Assembly (NCBI GenBank): GCA_000415505.1
Contig: KE354239.1
Coordinates: 1 to 33,892, forward strand
DNA length: 33,892 nt
Reading direction: 5' to 3'
Origin: Streptomyces afghaniensis 772
GTDB taxonomy: Bacteria > Actinomycetota > Actinomycetes > Streptomycetales > Streptomycetaceae
The notes under the pieces were generated by a model. That model was not told where the DNA came from. It saw nothing but the letters and a program-made list of their open reading frames with translations, and did not search any database. Position 1 is the first letter of the stretch. Every line of letters begins with the position of its first letter. A program made the translations under genes and the position numbers. Positions 19,239-26,224 of this stretch are shown here, piece by piece.

Positions 19239-20228
19239 ATGACCGACACGACTGCTCCTCGTACCACCGGCGCCGTGGCCGCCGGCCTCGCCACGGTCGC
19301 CGCCGACGGCACCGTCCTCGACACCTGGTTCCCCGCGCCCGAGCTGGCCGACGCGCCCGGCCCGTCCGGCACCGAGCGGCTCTCCGCCGAGCAGGCCGCC
19401 GAGCTGCTCGGCGGCGGTGCGACCGCGGCGATCGGTCCGGACGCCCGCCGGGGCGTCGAGGTGGTCGCGGTCCGCACGGTCATCGCCTCGCTCGACGAGA
19501 AGCCGATCGACGCGCACGACGTCTACCTGCGTCTGCACCTGCTCTCCCACCGCCTGGTCAAGCCGCACGGCCAGAGCCTGGACGGCATCTTCGGCTTCCT
19601 CGCCAACGTCGCCTGGACCTCGCTCGGCCCGGTCGCCGTCGACGACCTCGAGAAGGTGCGGCTGAACGCCCGCGCCGAGGGCCTGCACCTCCAGGTCACC
19701 TCGGTCGACAAGTTCCCGCGCATGACCGACTACGTGGCCCCCAAGGGCGTCCGCATCGCCGACGCCGACCGGGTCCGCCTCGGCGCGCACCTCGCCGAGG
19801 GCACCACCGTCATGCACGAGGGCTTCGTCAACTTCAACGCCGGCACGCTCGGCACGTCGATGGTCGAGGGCCGTATCTCCGCGGGCGTCGTGATCGGCGA
19901 CGGCTCGGACATCGGCGGCGGCGCCTCGACCATGGGCACGCTGTCCGGCGGCGGCAACGTCATCATCTCCATCGGCGAGCGCTGCCTGGTCGGCGCCGAG
20001 GCGGGCGTCGGAATCGCCCTCGGCGACGAGTGCGTCGTAGAGGCCGGCCTCTACGTCACCGCCGGCACCCGCGTCACCATGCCCGACGGCCAGATCGTCA
20101 AGGCCCGGGAGCTGTCCGGCGCCTCCAACATCCTCTTCCGCCGCAACTCGGTCACCGGCACCGTCGAGGCCCGGCCGAACAACGCGGTGTGGGGCGGACT
20201 GAACGAGATCCTGCACAGCCACAACTGA
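19239..20228 (+). CDS. dapD: 2,3,4,5-tetrahydropyridine-2,6-dicarboxylate N-succinyltransferase
   Basis: Acyltransferase of the succinylase branch of the lysine/meso-diaminopimelate pathway. 329 residues of the actinobacterial DapD type: N-terminal domain to about 165, left-handed beta-helix of hexapeptide repeats at about 170-290 ([34 protein letters not shown]...), and the substrate-side sequences [17 protein letters not shown] and [26 protein letters not shown]. There is no ribosome site. TAGGTT (19227-19232) ends 6 bases before ATG 19239, so the mRNA is probably leaderless. DapA is encoded 3 kb away on the other strand. Confidence 0.96.
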   Translation: MTDTTAPRTTGAVAAGLATVAADGTVLDTWFPAPELADAPGPSGTERLSAEQAAELLGGGATAAIGPDARRGVEVVAVRTVIASLDEKPIDAHDVYLRLHLLSHRLVKPHGQSLDGIFGFLANVAWTSLGPVAVDDLEKVRLNARAEGLHLQVTSVDKFPRMTDYVAPKGVRIADADRVRLGAHLAEGTTVMHEGFVNFNAGTLGTSMVEGRISAGVVIGDGSDIGGGASTMGTLSGGGNVIISIGERCLVGAEAGVGIALGDECVVEAGLYVTAGTRVTMPDGQIVKARELSGASNILFRRNSVTGTVEARPNNAVWGGLNEILHSHN

Positions 20229-20233
20229 TCACG

Positions 20234-20256
20234 GGCGGCCGTGACCTGCGGCCGCC
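20234..20256 (+). terminator. dapD terminator hairpin
   Basis: 8-bp GC stem GGCGGCCG / CGGCCGCC with a 7-base loop (TGACCTG), 5 bases after the dapD stop. Confidence 0.7.
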
Positions 20257-20318
20257 TCATTGATCAACGTCCTGAACCTGCTTCTGAGCTGTCGTAGCTG
20301 TCGACGTTGGTCATCGTT

Positions 20319-20360
20319 GAGCGCCCTTCCACGGCCCATGGCCGGCCCGGGAGGGCGCTC
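20319..20360 (-). terminator. Compound hairpin at the end of the nucleotidyltransferase-like gene
   Basis: GAGCGCCCT (20319-20327) pairs with AGGGCGCTC (20352-20360); inside it CGGCC-CAT-GGCCG makes a second stem. The right arm just reaches the stop codon of the minus-strand gene, so it probably ends that transcript. Confidence 0.6.
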
Positions 20361-20850
20361 ATGCATTGCCTCGTGTGCCTCGCCAGGCGTCTGAGGGCTC
20401 GGAAGCCGGCGGGAAGAGCGGCTCCACTTCACCGGTCCAGACGCGATAGAGGTGGCGGATGGCCGTGATGTCGGCGTGATCCTTGGGTCTGGCAGCGGCG
20501 ATCTTCCACCGCAGGATGTCACCCAGGCGCATGAACGGGACGCCATCGATGACGTCCGCATCATCGATGAGCCGGTCCGTTGACCAACCCGGGGTCCAAC
20601 GGTCCACGATCTCTATCGAGGCAGTCGGGTGGACGACTCTGAGTCCGTACCCGGAGATGGTGGGCTCCGGTGCGCCGAGACGAAGGGCGCGCTGCCAGGC
20701 CTCGCCGCGTGCGAGCACATCAAGGTCGCCCATGCGCGCGCGTAACCCGCGTACGTAGAGGGCCGCAGAGCCGCACACCACGTAGTCGCTGCGTGGGAGT
20801 TTCAGGGCAGCCAAGGCAGCGAAGAGCCCATCGGCATCGCTGAGAAGCAA
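20359..20850 (-). CDS. Nucleotidyltransferase-superfamily protein (orphan, AbiEii-like)
   Basis: 163 residues. The polymerase-beta-type nucleotidyltransferase signature is present: G27-S28 (VVCGSAALYVRG), D42-x-D44 (MGDLDVLARG), and a candidate third acidic residue at E80 or D83 (SIEIVDRW). KIAAARPKDHADITAI (116-131) matches the helix seen in AbiEii and related NTases. The TTG start (20850) has GAGGAG seven bases upstream. AbiEii toxins normally follow an AbiEi antitoxin gene; none is seen on either side, so this may be a solitary housekeeping NTase or a relic. Flanked by core genes on both sides. Confidence 0.7.
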   Translation of the reverse strand: MLLSDADGLFAALAALKLPRSDYVVCGSAALYVRGLRARMGDLDVLARGEAWQRALRLGAPEPTISGYGLRVVHPTASIEIVDRWTPGWSTDRLIDDADVIDGVPFMRLGDILRWKIAAARPKDHADITAIRHLYRVWTGEVEPLFPPASEPSDAWRGTRGNA

Positions 20851-21089
20851 CTGTTCTCCTCGGAGGGACGGAAGGAGCTGTGGCTCGGAAGCGGACCACA
20901 GACAGTGACGCTTACATGGTGTACGTCGGCGGCGAACGAGGTCGGTGCCTGGTTGTCACCGGCCACGTACGAGTTACCCGGCGTGACCTCGTGGTGGCTT
21001 TTGCAGATGAACGGGTGGGCGCAGGGTCCTATGAACGGGTGGACGCCGTGTCCGATCAGAAGCCGAAGCTACGAAACGAGGACCGGGGC

Positions 21090-21320
21090 ATGAGGAACGA
21101 GCGGGGGCGGGCCGTGGCGCGCTGTCTGGCCGGGGCGGTCACGGCGCTGGCGGTGTGCTGGCTTCCGGCGGGGGCCGCGCACGCCGACGAGACCAACACG
21201 GGCTCGCACAACGGCCACCGGGTCGGGCTGGTCAACGTCAACGTCGGCCAGGTCGACGACCCGGCGGAGGACGTGCTGGAGCACACGCTGCTGTTCGGTG
21301 ACGGGTACGCCTGGAACTGA
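21090..21320 (+). CDS. Small secreted protein of unknown function
   Basis: 76 residues. Sec signal peptide of about 29 residues (Arg-rich start, hydrophobic core CLAGAVTALAVCWLPAGA, cleavage at AHA|DE). The mature part is only about 45 residues: acidic, ending GDGYAWN, with no cysteines, so it is not a lasso, bacteriocin or disulfide-rich peptide of a type I recognise. ATG 21090 has GAGGA at a proper distance. A very strong terminator follows 12 bases after the stop, so it is a single-gene unit. Confidence 0.75.
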   Translation: MRNERGRAVARCLAGAVTALAVCWLPAGAAHADETNTGSHNGHRVGLVNVNVGQVDDPAEDVLEHTLLFGDGYAWN

Positions 21321-21331
21321 GCGGCAGTTCG

Positions 21332-21385
21332 ACGGGCCGGGGTCCGTACCGCGCACACTTGCGGTACGGGCCCCGGCCCGTTTTT
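21332..21385 (+). terminator. Strong intrinsic terminator
   Basis: 21-bp stem (21332-21352 with 21361-21381) with one G-T wobble, an 8-base loop and a T-run (21381-21385). The most classical terminator in the window. Confidence 0.92.
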
Positions 21386-21482
21386 CGTGTCCGGCAGGTG
21401 GCATAGCGGGAGAGTCCCGCGCGCGTCACAAGGGGTACGGGGGCGGACAGCGGGTCCGTCCCGGGGGAAAGCGAAGGTGACG

Positions 21483-22040
21483 ATGGATGCCGAAGCGCAG
21501 GAGAGCTTCCGGGAATTCGTGGCGAACAGATCGTCCGCGCTGCTGAAGACCGCGGTCCTGCTGAGCGGCGGCGACCGGCACGCGGGCGAGGACCTGCTCC
21601 AGAACGCGCTGATCAAGGCGGCGGGCCGCTGGCACCGGATCGACGAACCCGAGGCCTATGTCCGGCAGGTCCTCTACCGCCAGCAGGTCAGCCGCTGGCG
21701 GCTGAAGTGGCCGAGGCGCGAACTGAGCGTCGCCGAACCGCCGGAGACCTCCGCCGCCCCGGACGCCTCCGGCGCGGCCGAGCTGCGCCTGGTGATGCGG
21801 GGTGCGCTGGCCCGGCTGACCGCGCGGCAGCGCACCGTGCTCGTGCTGCGCTATTTCGAGGACCTGCCCGAGGCCGAGGTGGCCCGCATCCTGGGCTGCT
21901 CCGTCGGCACCGTACGGTCCGCCACCCACCGCTCCCTGGCCCGGCTGCGCGCCCTCGCCCCCGAGCTCGCCGCCCTGGGGCCGGCCGCCGCGGAACAGCG
22001 GCCGTCCCATGACTACTCGCCCGTGGAGGTGCGTCAGTGA
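21483..22040 (+). CDS. SigE-type ECF RNA polymerase sigma factor
   Basis: 185 residues. Region 2 at about 8-75 (FREFVANRSSALLKTAVLLSGGDRHAGEDLLQNALIKAAGRWHRI..EAYVRQVLYRQQVSRWR) and region 4 at about 105-155 (LTARQRTVLVLRYFEDLPEAEVARILGCSVGTVRSATHRSLARLR). This is the streptomycete 'SigE family' pattern, which often lacks a zinc anti-sigma partner. Start ATG 21483 has GAAGG five bases before it; GTG 21477 is an alternative. It overlaps the next gene by four bases (GTGA), so the partner is co-translated. Confidence 0.88.
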   Translation: MDAEAQESFREFVANRSSALLKTAVLLSGGDRHAGEDLLQNALIKAAGRWHRIDEPEAYVRQVLYRQQVSRWRLKWPRRELSVAEPPETSAAPDASGAAELRLVMRGALARLTARQRTVLVLRYFEDLPEAEVARILGCSVGTVRSATHRSLARLRALAPELAALGPAAAEQRPSHDYSPVEVRQ

Positions 22041-23248
22041 ACGTCGACGAACTCGTGCGCGACGCGCTGCGCGACCAGGCCGACGGGCAGCCGCCCGCGG
22101 CACCCGGCTTCGCCGACCGGGTGCTCGCGGTCCGCCGGCGCCGCCGCAGCCGCCGGCTCGCCTCCGCCGCCGCGGCGGCCGCCGCCGTGGTCGCCGTCGC
22201 CGTGGCCGTGCCGATGCTGGACTCGGGGAAGCAGGACGTTCGTCCCTCGGGCGGCGTGGAGCAGACCGGCGTCACCGCCCGTCCGGACCAGTCGCCGCCG
22301 CGCGATCTGATCGCGGCCGGCCGGGTCGCCCTGGCCGCGTACTTCACCAGATCGATCGTCGAGCAGTCCGCCGACCGTGCCGTTTCCAGGCGCACGTACT
22401 GGCTGCTGAACCCGAAGACGAACAAGTACGTGAAGGACGACCGGTGGTCGTACGTCGCCGTCGCCCCCGGGATGACGACCGCCGCCGTTCTCGAACGGGA
22501 CCTGCCCGTGCCGCGTATCGGGCTGCTCGACCTGGCGAGCGGTCAGGTCAAGCGGTGGATCCCGGTCGACCGGCCGGTGGCTGGGGTGGAGTTCTCCACC
22601 GACGGCAGGAAGCTCGTCGCGACGACGTACAGCAAGAACCCCGACCGCCGGGTGAAGATCGACGGGTCGGAGGGCTGGGACGCCCCCTTCATGCAGTCGG
22701 ACCGGACCGGGTTCCACGTCATCGACGTGGCCTCCGGAAGCAGTTCCTGGGCGGGGGTGGAGATCGGCGGGGGTGCGCACAATCCCGAAGTGTTCATCAA
22801 CTCGCGCCAGGACTTCGCGTTCACCCGCGACGGCCGTCTCGTCTGGTCGGGGATGCCCACCGAACCCGGCGAGAAGTTCTACGACTTCACCGGCAAGGAA
22901 GTCCCCGCCCCCGAGCTGGAACGGTACCGGGACTGGTCCGTCGACGCGGGCGTGTCGCCGGACGGGCAGCTCGTCGCCGGCCCGTTCGCGGGGCAGAAGT
23001 GGAAGACGTCGTCCTTCGTGCTCGACGCGCGCACCGGGAAGCAGCGCGAGGTACGCGGGCAGCAGTTGCTCGCCTGGGCGGACGGAAACTCGCTCGTCGC
23101 CTGGGACATCGGGCCGGACGGGAACGAGTACCACCAGCGGCTGGTGCTGGTGTCCATCGGCGGCGAGAAGACGACCCCGCTCAGTGATTTCCGGTCGCCC
23201 AAGGACAACACCGAGGGGCGGTGGGAGCCGGTGTTCGCGGAGCGGTGA
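22037..23248 (+). CDS. Membrane protein with beta-propeller-like ectodomain, sigma-factor partner
   Basis: 403 residues. Short cytosolic N-terminus ending in a basic run (RRRRRSRR, about 33-40), one transmembrane helix at about 41-60, then an extracellular region with WD40/propeller-like strands (GLLDLASGQVKRW, VEFSTDGRKLVATTY, FVLDARTGKQREVRG). It has no HxxxCxxC zinc anti-sigma motif. The overlap with the sigma gene and the topology suggest an anti-sigma-like or signal-receiving partner, as in other SigE-type pairs; this is inferred from context. The stop abuts the convergent dapA stop with no gap. Confidence 0.75.
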   Translation: MNVDELVRDALRDQADGQPPAAPGFADRVLAVRRRRRSRRLASAAAAAAAVVAVAVAVPMLDSGKQDVRPSGGVEQTGVTARPDQSPPRDLIAAGRVALAAYFTRSIVEQSADRAVSRRTYWLLNPKTNKYVKDDRWSYVAVAPGMTTAAVLERDLPVPRIGLLDLASGQVKRWIPVDRPVAGVEFSTDGRKLVATTYSKNPDRRVKIDGSEGWDAPFMQSDRTGFHVIDVASGSSSWAGVEIGGGAHNPEVFINSRQDFAFTRDGRLVWSGMPTEPGEKFYDFTGKEVPAPELERYRDWSVDAGVSPDGQLVAGPFAGQKWKTSSFVLDARTGKQREVRGQQLLAWADGNSLVAWDIGPDGNEYHQRLVLVSIGGEKTTPLSDFRSPKDNTEGRWEPVFAER

Positions 23249-24133
23249 TCAGGTCCGGGTGAGGTCCGCGTGGAGCGCCAGCAGGGCGTCGGCCGTGGCG
23301 GGGCCGGCCGGCCGGAGCGGGGCGCGGACCGGGCCCGCGGGCAGGTCCAGGGCGGTGAGGAGCGCCTTCGTCGTCACCGTGCCCGGCAGGCCCGCCGACA
23401 TGATCGCCTCGATGAGCGGGGTGGCCTGCTGCTGGAGGCGGGCCGCCCGGGTCGTGTCGCCCGCGTCGAACGCGTCCAGGACGGCTCGCAGCCGGGCCGG
23501 GATCACGTTCGACACCGTGCTGACGTAGCCGGCCCCGCCCACCGCGTACAGGGCGAGGTTGTGCTCGTCGCAGCCCGCGTAGTACGCCAGGTCCGTGCGG
23601 GCCAGCACCTTCTGGGCGGCCAGGAAGTCGTAGGAGCAGTCCTTGACCGCCACGATCATGGGGTGCGCGGAGAGGCGGAGGATCGTCTCCGCTTCGACTC
23701 GGACGCCGGTGCGGTTCGGGATGTCGTAGAGCATGAGCGGGAGCTCACTGGCGTCGGCGATCTCGCGGAAGTGCGCCTCGATCGCGTCCTGCGGGGGTCT
23801 GCTGTAGTACGGCGCCACCACCAACAGGCCGTCCGCGCCCGCCTTTTCCGCCTCCCGGGCCAGGTCGACGGTGTGGCGGGTGTCGGGCGTGCCGACGCCC
23901 GCGACGATCGACGCCCGGTCGGCCACGGCCTCGCGGACGGCTGCGATCAGGGCCGACTTCTCGGCGTCCGTGGTGGTGGGTGACTCGCCCGTCGTGCCGG
24001 ACAGGACGAGGCCGTCGCAGCCCTGTGCGACCAGGTGGGCGGCGAGGCGCTGGGCGCCGTCGAGGTCCAGTGCGCCGGACGTCGTGAACGGGGTGATCAT
24101 GGCGCACAGGGCGCGGCCGAAGGGGGTCGTCAT
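23249..24133 (-). CDS. dapA: 4-hydroxy-tetrahydrodipicolinate synthase
   Basis: Condenses pyruvate with aspartate semialdehyde, first committed step to DAP and lysine. 294 residues. Schiff-base K164 (IVAVKDCSYD), Y136 (YDIPNRTG), T47/T48 (SGTTGES) and R141 are in place. Streptomyces carry several DapA paralogues, so this one may be a DHDPS or a related pyruvate aldolase of the NAL superfamily; intact DapA residues favour the former. No ribosome site is seen before ATG 24133, so a leaderless transcript is possible. Confidence 0.9.
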   Translation of the reverse strand: MTTPFGRALCAMITPFTTSGALDLDGAQRLAAHLVAQGCDGLVLSGTTGESPTTTDAEKSALIAAVREAVADRASIVAGVGTPDTRHTVDLAREAEKAGADGLLVVAPYYSRPPQDAIEAHFREIADASELPLMLYDIPNRTGVRVEAETILRLSAHPMIVAVKDCSYDFLAAQKVLARTDLAYYAGCDEHNLALYAVGGAGYVSTVSNVIPARLRAVLDAFDAGDTTRAARLQQQATPLIEAIMSAGLPGTVTTKALLTALDLPAGPVRAPLRPAGPATADALLALHADLTRT

Positions 24134-24248
24134 GTGAGTAGTGTCGGCAGCATGACTGTGTAGCTCTAGTTAATTCTGCTACCTGGTATTCCTAAGAGAC
24201 GCTTTCCGGCCGTGCCGACTCCGGGGAGTCCAGGCAGGCCGTCCGCAG

Positions 24249-24273
24249 GGGTAGCCGGGGATGGGCCGGGTAC
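24249..24273 (+). promoter_or_regulatory. Possible SigB-type stress promoter
   Basis: GGGT (24249-24252), 15 bases, then GGGTAC (24268-24273). This fits the Streptomyces SigB consensus GNNT-N14-16-GGGTAC/T (recalled). It would start transcription about 30 bases before the holin-family gene at 24309. Confidence 0.45.
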
Positions 24274-24308
24274 TCGGGGGTTCCTACTTCGAGAGGAGGC
24301 GGAACACC

Positions 24309-24728
24309 GTGACCGGGACCATCGATCATCGGGCCGTGCACGACGAGCACCACTCCGTGGGCGAGCTCGTCTCACAGGCCACGGAGCAGCTCTCCCGGCT
24401 CCTGCGGCAGGAAGTTGCTCTGGCCAAGGAAGAACTGGCCGAGAAGGGGCGGCGTGCGGGGCGTGGCGGTGGGCTGCTCGGTGCGGCGGGTGCCGTCGCC
24501 TACGCCGGGCTGCTCGCGCTGGCCGGGACGGGGGTCGCCGCCCTCTCGCTGGTGCTGTCCGTCTGGGCCGCGGCGCTCATCGTGACGGGGGTGCTGTTCG
24601 TGATCGCGGCCGTGCTGGGCGCTGCCGGCCGGGCGCAGTTGCGCCGGGCCACGCCTCCCACGCCTGAGGCGGCTCTCGGCAGTGTCAGGGCGGACGTGGA
24701 GGAGATCAAGGAAAGGGCACATCGATGA
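24309..24728 (+). CDS. Phage holin_3_6-type membrane protein (actinobacterial envelope family)
   Basis: 139 residues. N-terminal amphipathic helix (VGELVSQATEQLSRLLRQEVALAKEELAEKGRRAG, about 17-52), then two transmembrane helices (about 56-79 and 85-107) and a charged tail. This is the pattern of PF07332-type proteins, named after holins but widespread as chromosomal envelope proteins of actinobacteria; no phage genes are near. GTG 24309 has GAGGAGG nine bases upstream. Its stop overlaps the DUF3618 start (ATGA), forming a standard pair. Confidence 0.85.
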   Translation: MTGTIDHRAVHDEHHSVGELVSQATEQLSRLLRQEVALAKEELAEKGRRAGRGGGLLGAAGAVAYAGLLALAGTGVAALSLVLSVWAAALIVTGVLFVIAAVLGAAGRAQLRRATPPTPEAALGSVRADVEEIKERAHR

Positions 24729-25096
24729 CGGACGCGACGGGTGGGGCCAAGGGGCCCGACGAGCTGCGGCAGCAGATCGAGCGGACCCGTGGTGAACTCG
24801 GGAACACGGTGGAAGAGCTGGCGGGGAAGGCGGATGTGAAGGGGCGTGCGCGGGCGCGGGCGGCCGATCTGCGGGACAAGGCCGGGGCGATGACGGTGCA
24901 GTTGCGCAGCAGCGCCGCGCAGGCCGGGCATACGGTGCAGGACAAGGCGACGCATGTGACGCATGCGGGGCCTCGGCATCCCAAGCCGGTGCTGGTTGCC
25001 GGGGCGGCTGCGGGGGCTGTGGTGGTGACTGTCGGGGTGTTGCGGCGTCGGCAGCAGGCCGCTCACGGACGTCTCTGGCATCTCGTGCATCGCTGA
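24725..25096 (+). CDS. DUF3618-domain membrane protein
   Basis: 123 residues. DUF3618 helix at about 10-55 (GPDELRQQIERTRGELGNTVEELAGKADVKGRARAR), an amphipathic coiled segment that may lie on the membrane, and one transmembrane helix at about 88-106 (PVLVAGAAAGAVVVTVGVL) followed by RRR, which puts the C-terminus inside. Co-translated with the holin-family gene. Function unknown; co-occurrence and the possible SigB promoter suggest envelope stress. Confidence 0.85.
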   Translation: MTDATGGAKGPDELRQQIERTRGELGNTVEELAGKADVKGRARARAADLRDKAGAMTVQLRSSAAQAGHTVQDKATHVTHAGPRHPKPVLVAGAAAGAVVVTVGVLRRRQQAAHGRLWHLVHR

Positions 25097-25151
25097 GCGG
25101 GGTGGGGGTGCGCGTAGCGCCTGCTCGCCGGGTGGTGGGTCGGGGCCGCGC

Positions 25152-25358
25152 GGGGGGTGTCCGTCCTCGGAACGGCGCGATGGGGTCACCTACCGACTGA
25201 CTGGCGTTGACGCGCCAACCGCTGCGGGCGGACACCCCCCGACACGTCCCCTTCCGTGCGTACGCGGGTGCGGGGTGCGTCGTGGTTGCCCTGGCTGCGG
25301 GCAATCGTGCCGCTGAGGGCGGCACGGGTGGGCGCAGCGGCACCCGGCTCCGCCGGGT
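25152..25358. other. Hairpin-rich non-coding stretch after the DUF3618 gene
   Basis: The 384 bases from 25097 to 25480 hold no gene. A perfect 12-bp inverted repeat pairs 25152-25163 with 25229-25240. Then come three hairpins in a row: 25286-25304 (6 bp), 25306-25326 (8 bp, loop TGAGG) and 25342-25358 (7 bp, loop TCC). They could be a terminator cluster or a structured RNA. High GC makes short stems common; the 12-bp one is not. Confidence 0.5.
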
Positions 25359-25410
25359 TGCGGACCCACCCGACTCCAGCGGTAGGTGTCGGGCTGCGCA
25401 GCAACCCCGC

Positions 25411-25441
25411 TTGACCTCAAGCTTGGTCGAGGTTGAAAGGT
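25411..25441 (+). promoter_or_regulatory. SoxR-type promoter
   Basis: TTGACC (25411-25416), a 19-base spacer and AAAGGT (25436-25441). The long spacer is typical of MerR-family control. Between them lies the dyad CCTCAAGCTTGGTCGAGG (25415-25432), close to the SoxR box CCTCAAG...CTTGAGG. Activated by redox-active compounds in Streptomyces. Confidence 0.75.
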
Positions 25442-25480
25442 GGGGTGTGCAGCAACCGGCGCATACGACTGGAGTGTTCC

Positions 25481-26167
25481 ATGAGCCGTCGAACCGAGCA
25501 GCACCCCGACCTCACCGACCCCCGGATCGGTGCTCCCTTCTTCAGCACCTGGCGAGTCGGCACACCCGAGCGGCAGCAGCAGACCGTGGAGGTGATCGGG
25601 CGGACGTGGGAGCGGCGGCCGTGGCCCACCGGTGATCTGCTGGGCTACCACGTCTACACGGGGCACGACGGCTCCACGCTGATGCATCACTCGCAGTGGA
25701 GCAGCGAGCAGGGATACGAGGCCTTCGTCAAGACTCATCGGCAGGAGCGGGTCGACGAGATCGACACCGCCGTGCCGGGGATCGAGCGCGTGGGGCTCGG
25801 CCGGTACCGGCGGTATCGCAGCCGGGAGCGGAACATGGGGGACGTGCGGGTGCCGGGACTGATCGTCACCGTGCGGATCGACTTCGAGGAAGGGGCCGGG
25901 GAGCGGCGCGAGGAGTGGGTCGATCTCGTGCTCAAGGCCCTGGGGGACGATCCGGAGGACCACGCCGGGCTGATCTCCGCCCATTTCCATCTGAGTACCG
26001 ATGGCGGGCACGTGCTGAACTACGCCGAGTGGGAGAGCGATCAGGCCTATGACGAGGCCTTGGCGGCGCCCGGGACCGACATGTGGGAGCGGGTGCGGAC
26101 GTACCCGGGGGTGGGCGCGGTGAGCGGGAGCCGGTACCGGCATGCCCTGGGGCTCGTGTCCGGATGA
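25481..26167 (+). CDS. Two-domain antibiotic biosynthesis monooxygenase (ABM) protein, likely SoxR target
   Basis: 228 residues made of two ABM dimeric alpha/beta-barrel units, about 15-112 (FFSTWRVGTPERQQQTVEVI...LLGYHVYTGHDGSTLMHHSQWSSEQGYEAF) and about 120-225 (GLIVTVRIDFEEG...LISAHFHLSTDGGHVLNYAEWESDQAYDEA). ABM domains in this family oxidise quinol-type aromatics without cofactor. The SoxR-type promoter 40 bases upstream fits a redox-compound response. From memory, S. coelicolor SoxR controls a monooxygenase gene (SCO1909) that I believe is this orthologue. ATG 25481 follows GGAG by seven bases. Substrate unknown. Confidence 0.85.
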   Translation: MSRRTEQHPDLTDPRIGAPFFSTWRVGTPERQQQTVEVIGRTWERRPWPTGDLLGYHVYTGHDGSTLMHHSQWSSEQGYEAFVKTHRQERVDEIDTAVPGIERVGLGRYRRYRSRERNMGDVRVPGLIVTVRIDFEEGAGERREEWVDLVLKALGDDPEDHAGLISAHFHLSTDGGHVLNYAEWESDQAYDEALAAPGTDMWERVRTYPGVGAVSGSRYRHALGLVSG

Positions 26168-26181
26168 GTGGGGTGTGCCCT

Positions 26182-26214
26182 GGGGCCGGCTGGACCCATG
26201 GTGCAGCCGGCCCC
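26182..26214. terminator. Hairpin between convergent genes
   Basis: Perfect 11-bp stem GGGGCCGGCTG / CAGCCGGCCCC with an 11-base loop, 15 bases after the ABM stop and 10 bases beyond the stop of the opposing gene. Likely bidirectional. Confidence 0.8.
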
Positions 26215-26224
26215 TGGCCCGTGA

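Noticed and set aside
20359-20850. Toxin-antitoxin module
   Set aside because: No antitoxin gene next to it; only a lone nucleotidyltransferase-like protein is supported.
20851-21089. Extra small gene upstream of the secreted peptide
   Set aside because: Open frames exist but show no ribosome site, no third-position GC bias and no recognisable sequence.
21433-21438. SigB-type GGGTAC promoter for the sigma factor gene
   Set aside because: The nearest GNNT (GAGT, 21412-21415) is 17 bases away, outside the 14-16 range, so support is too weak.
24309-25096. Prophage remnant, because of the holin-family name
   Set aside because: No other phage genes; the holin_3_6/DUF3618 pair is a normal chromosomal arrangement in actinobacteria, and base composition matches the neighbours.
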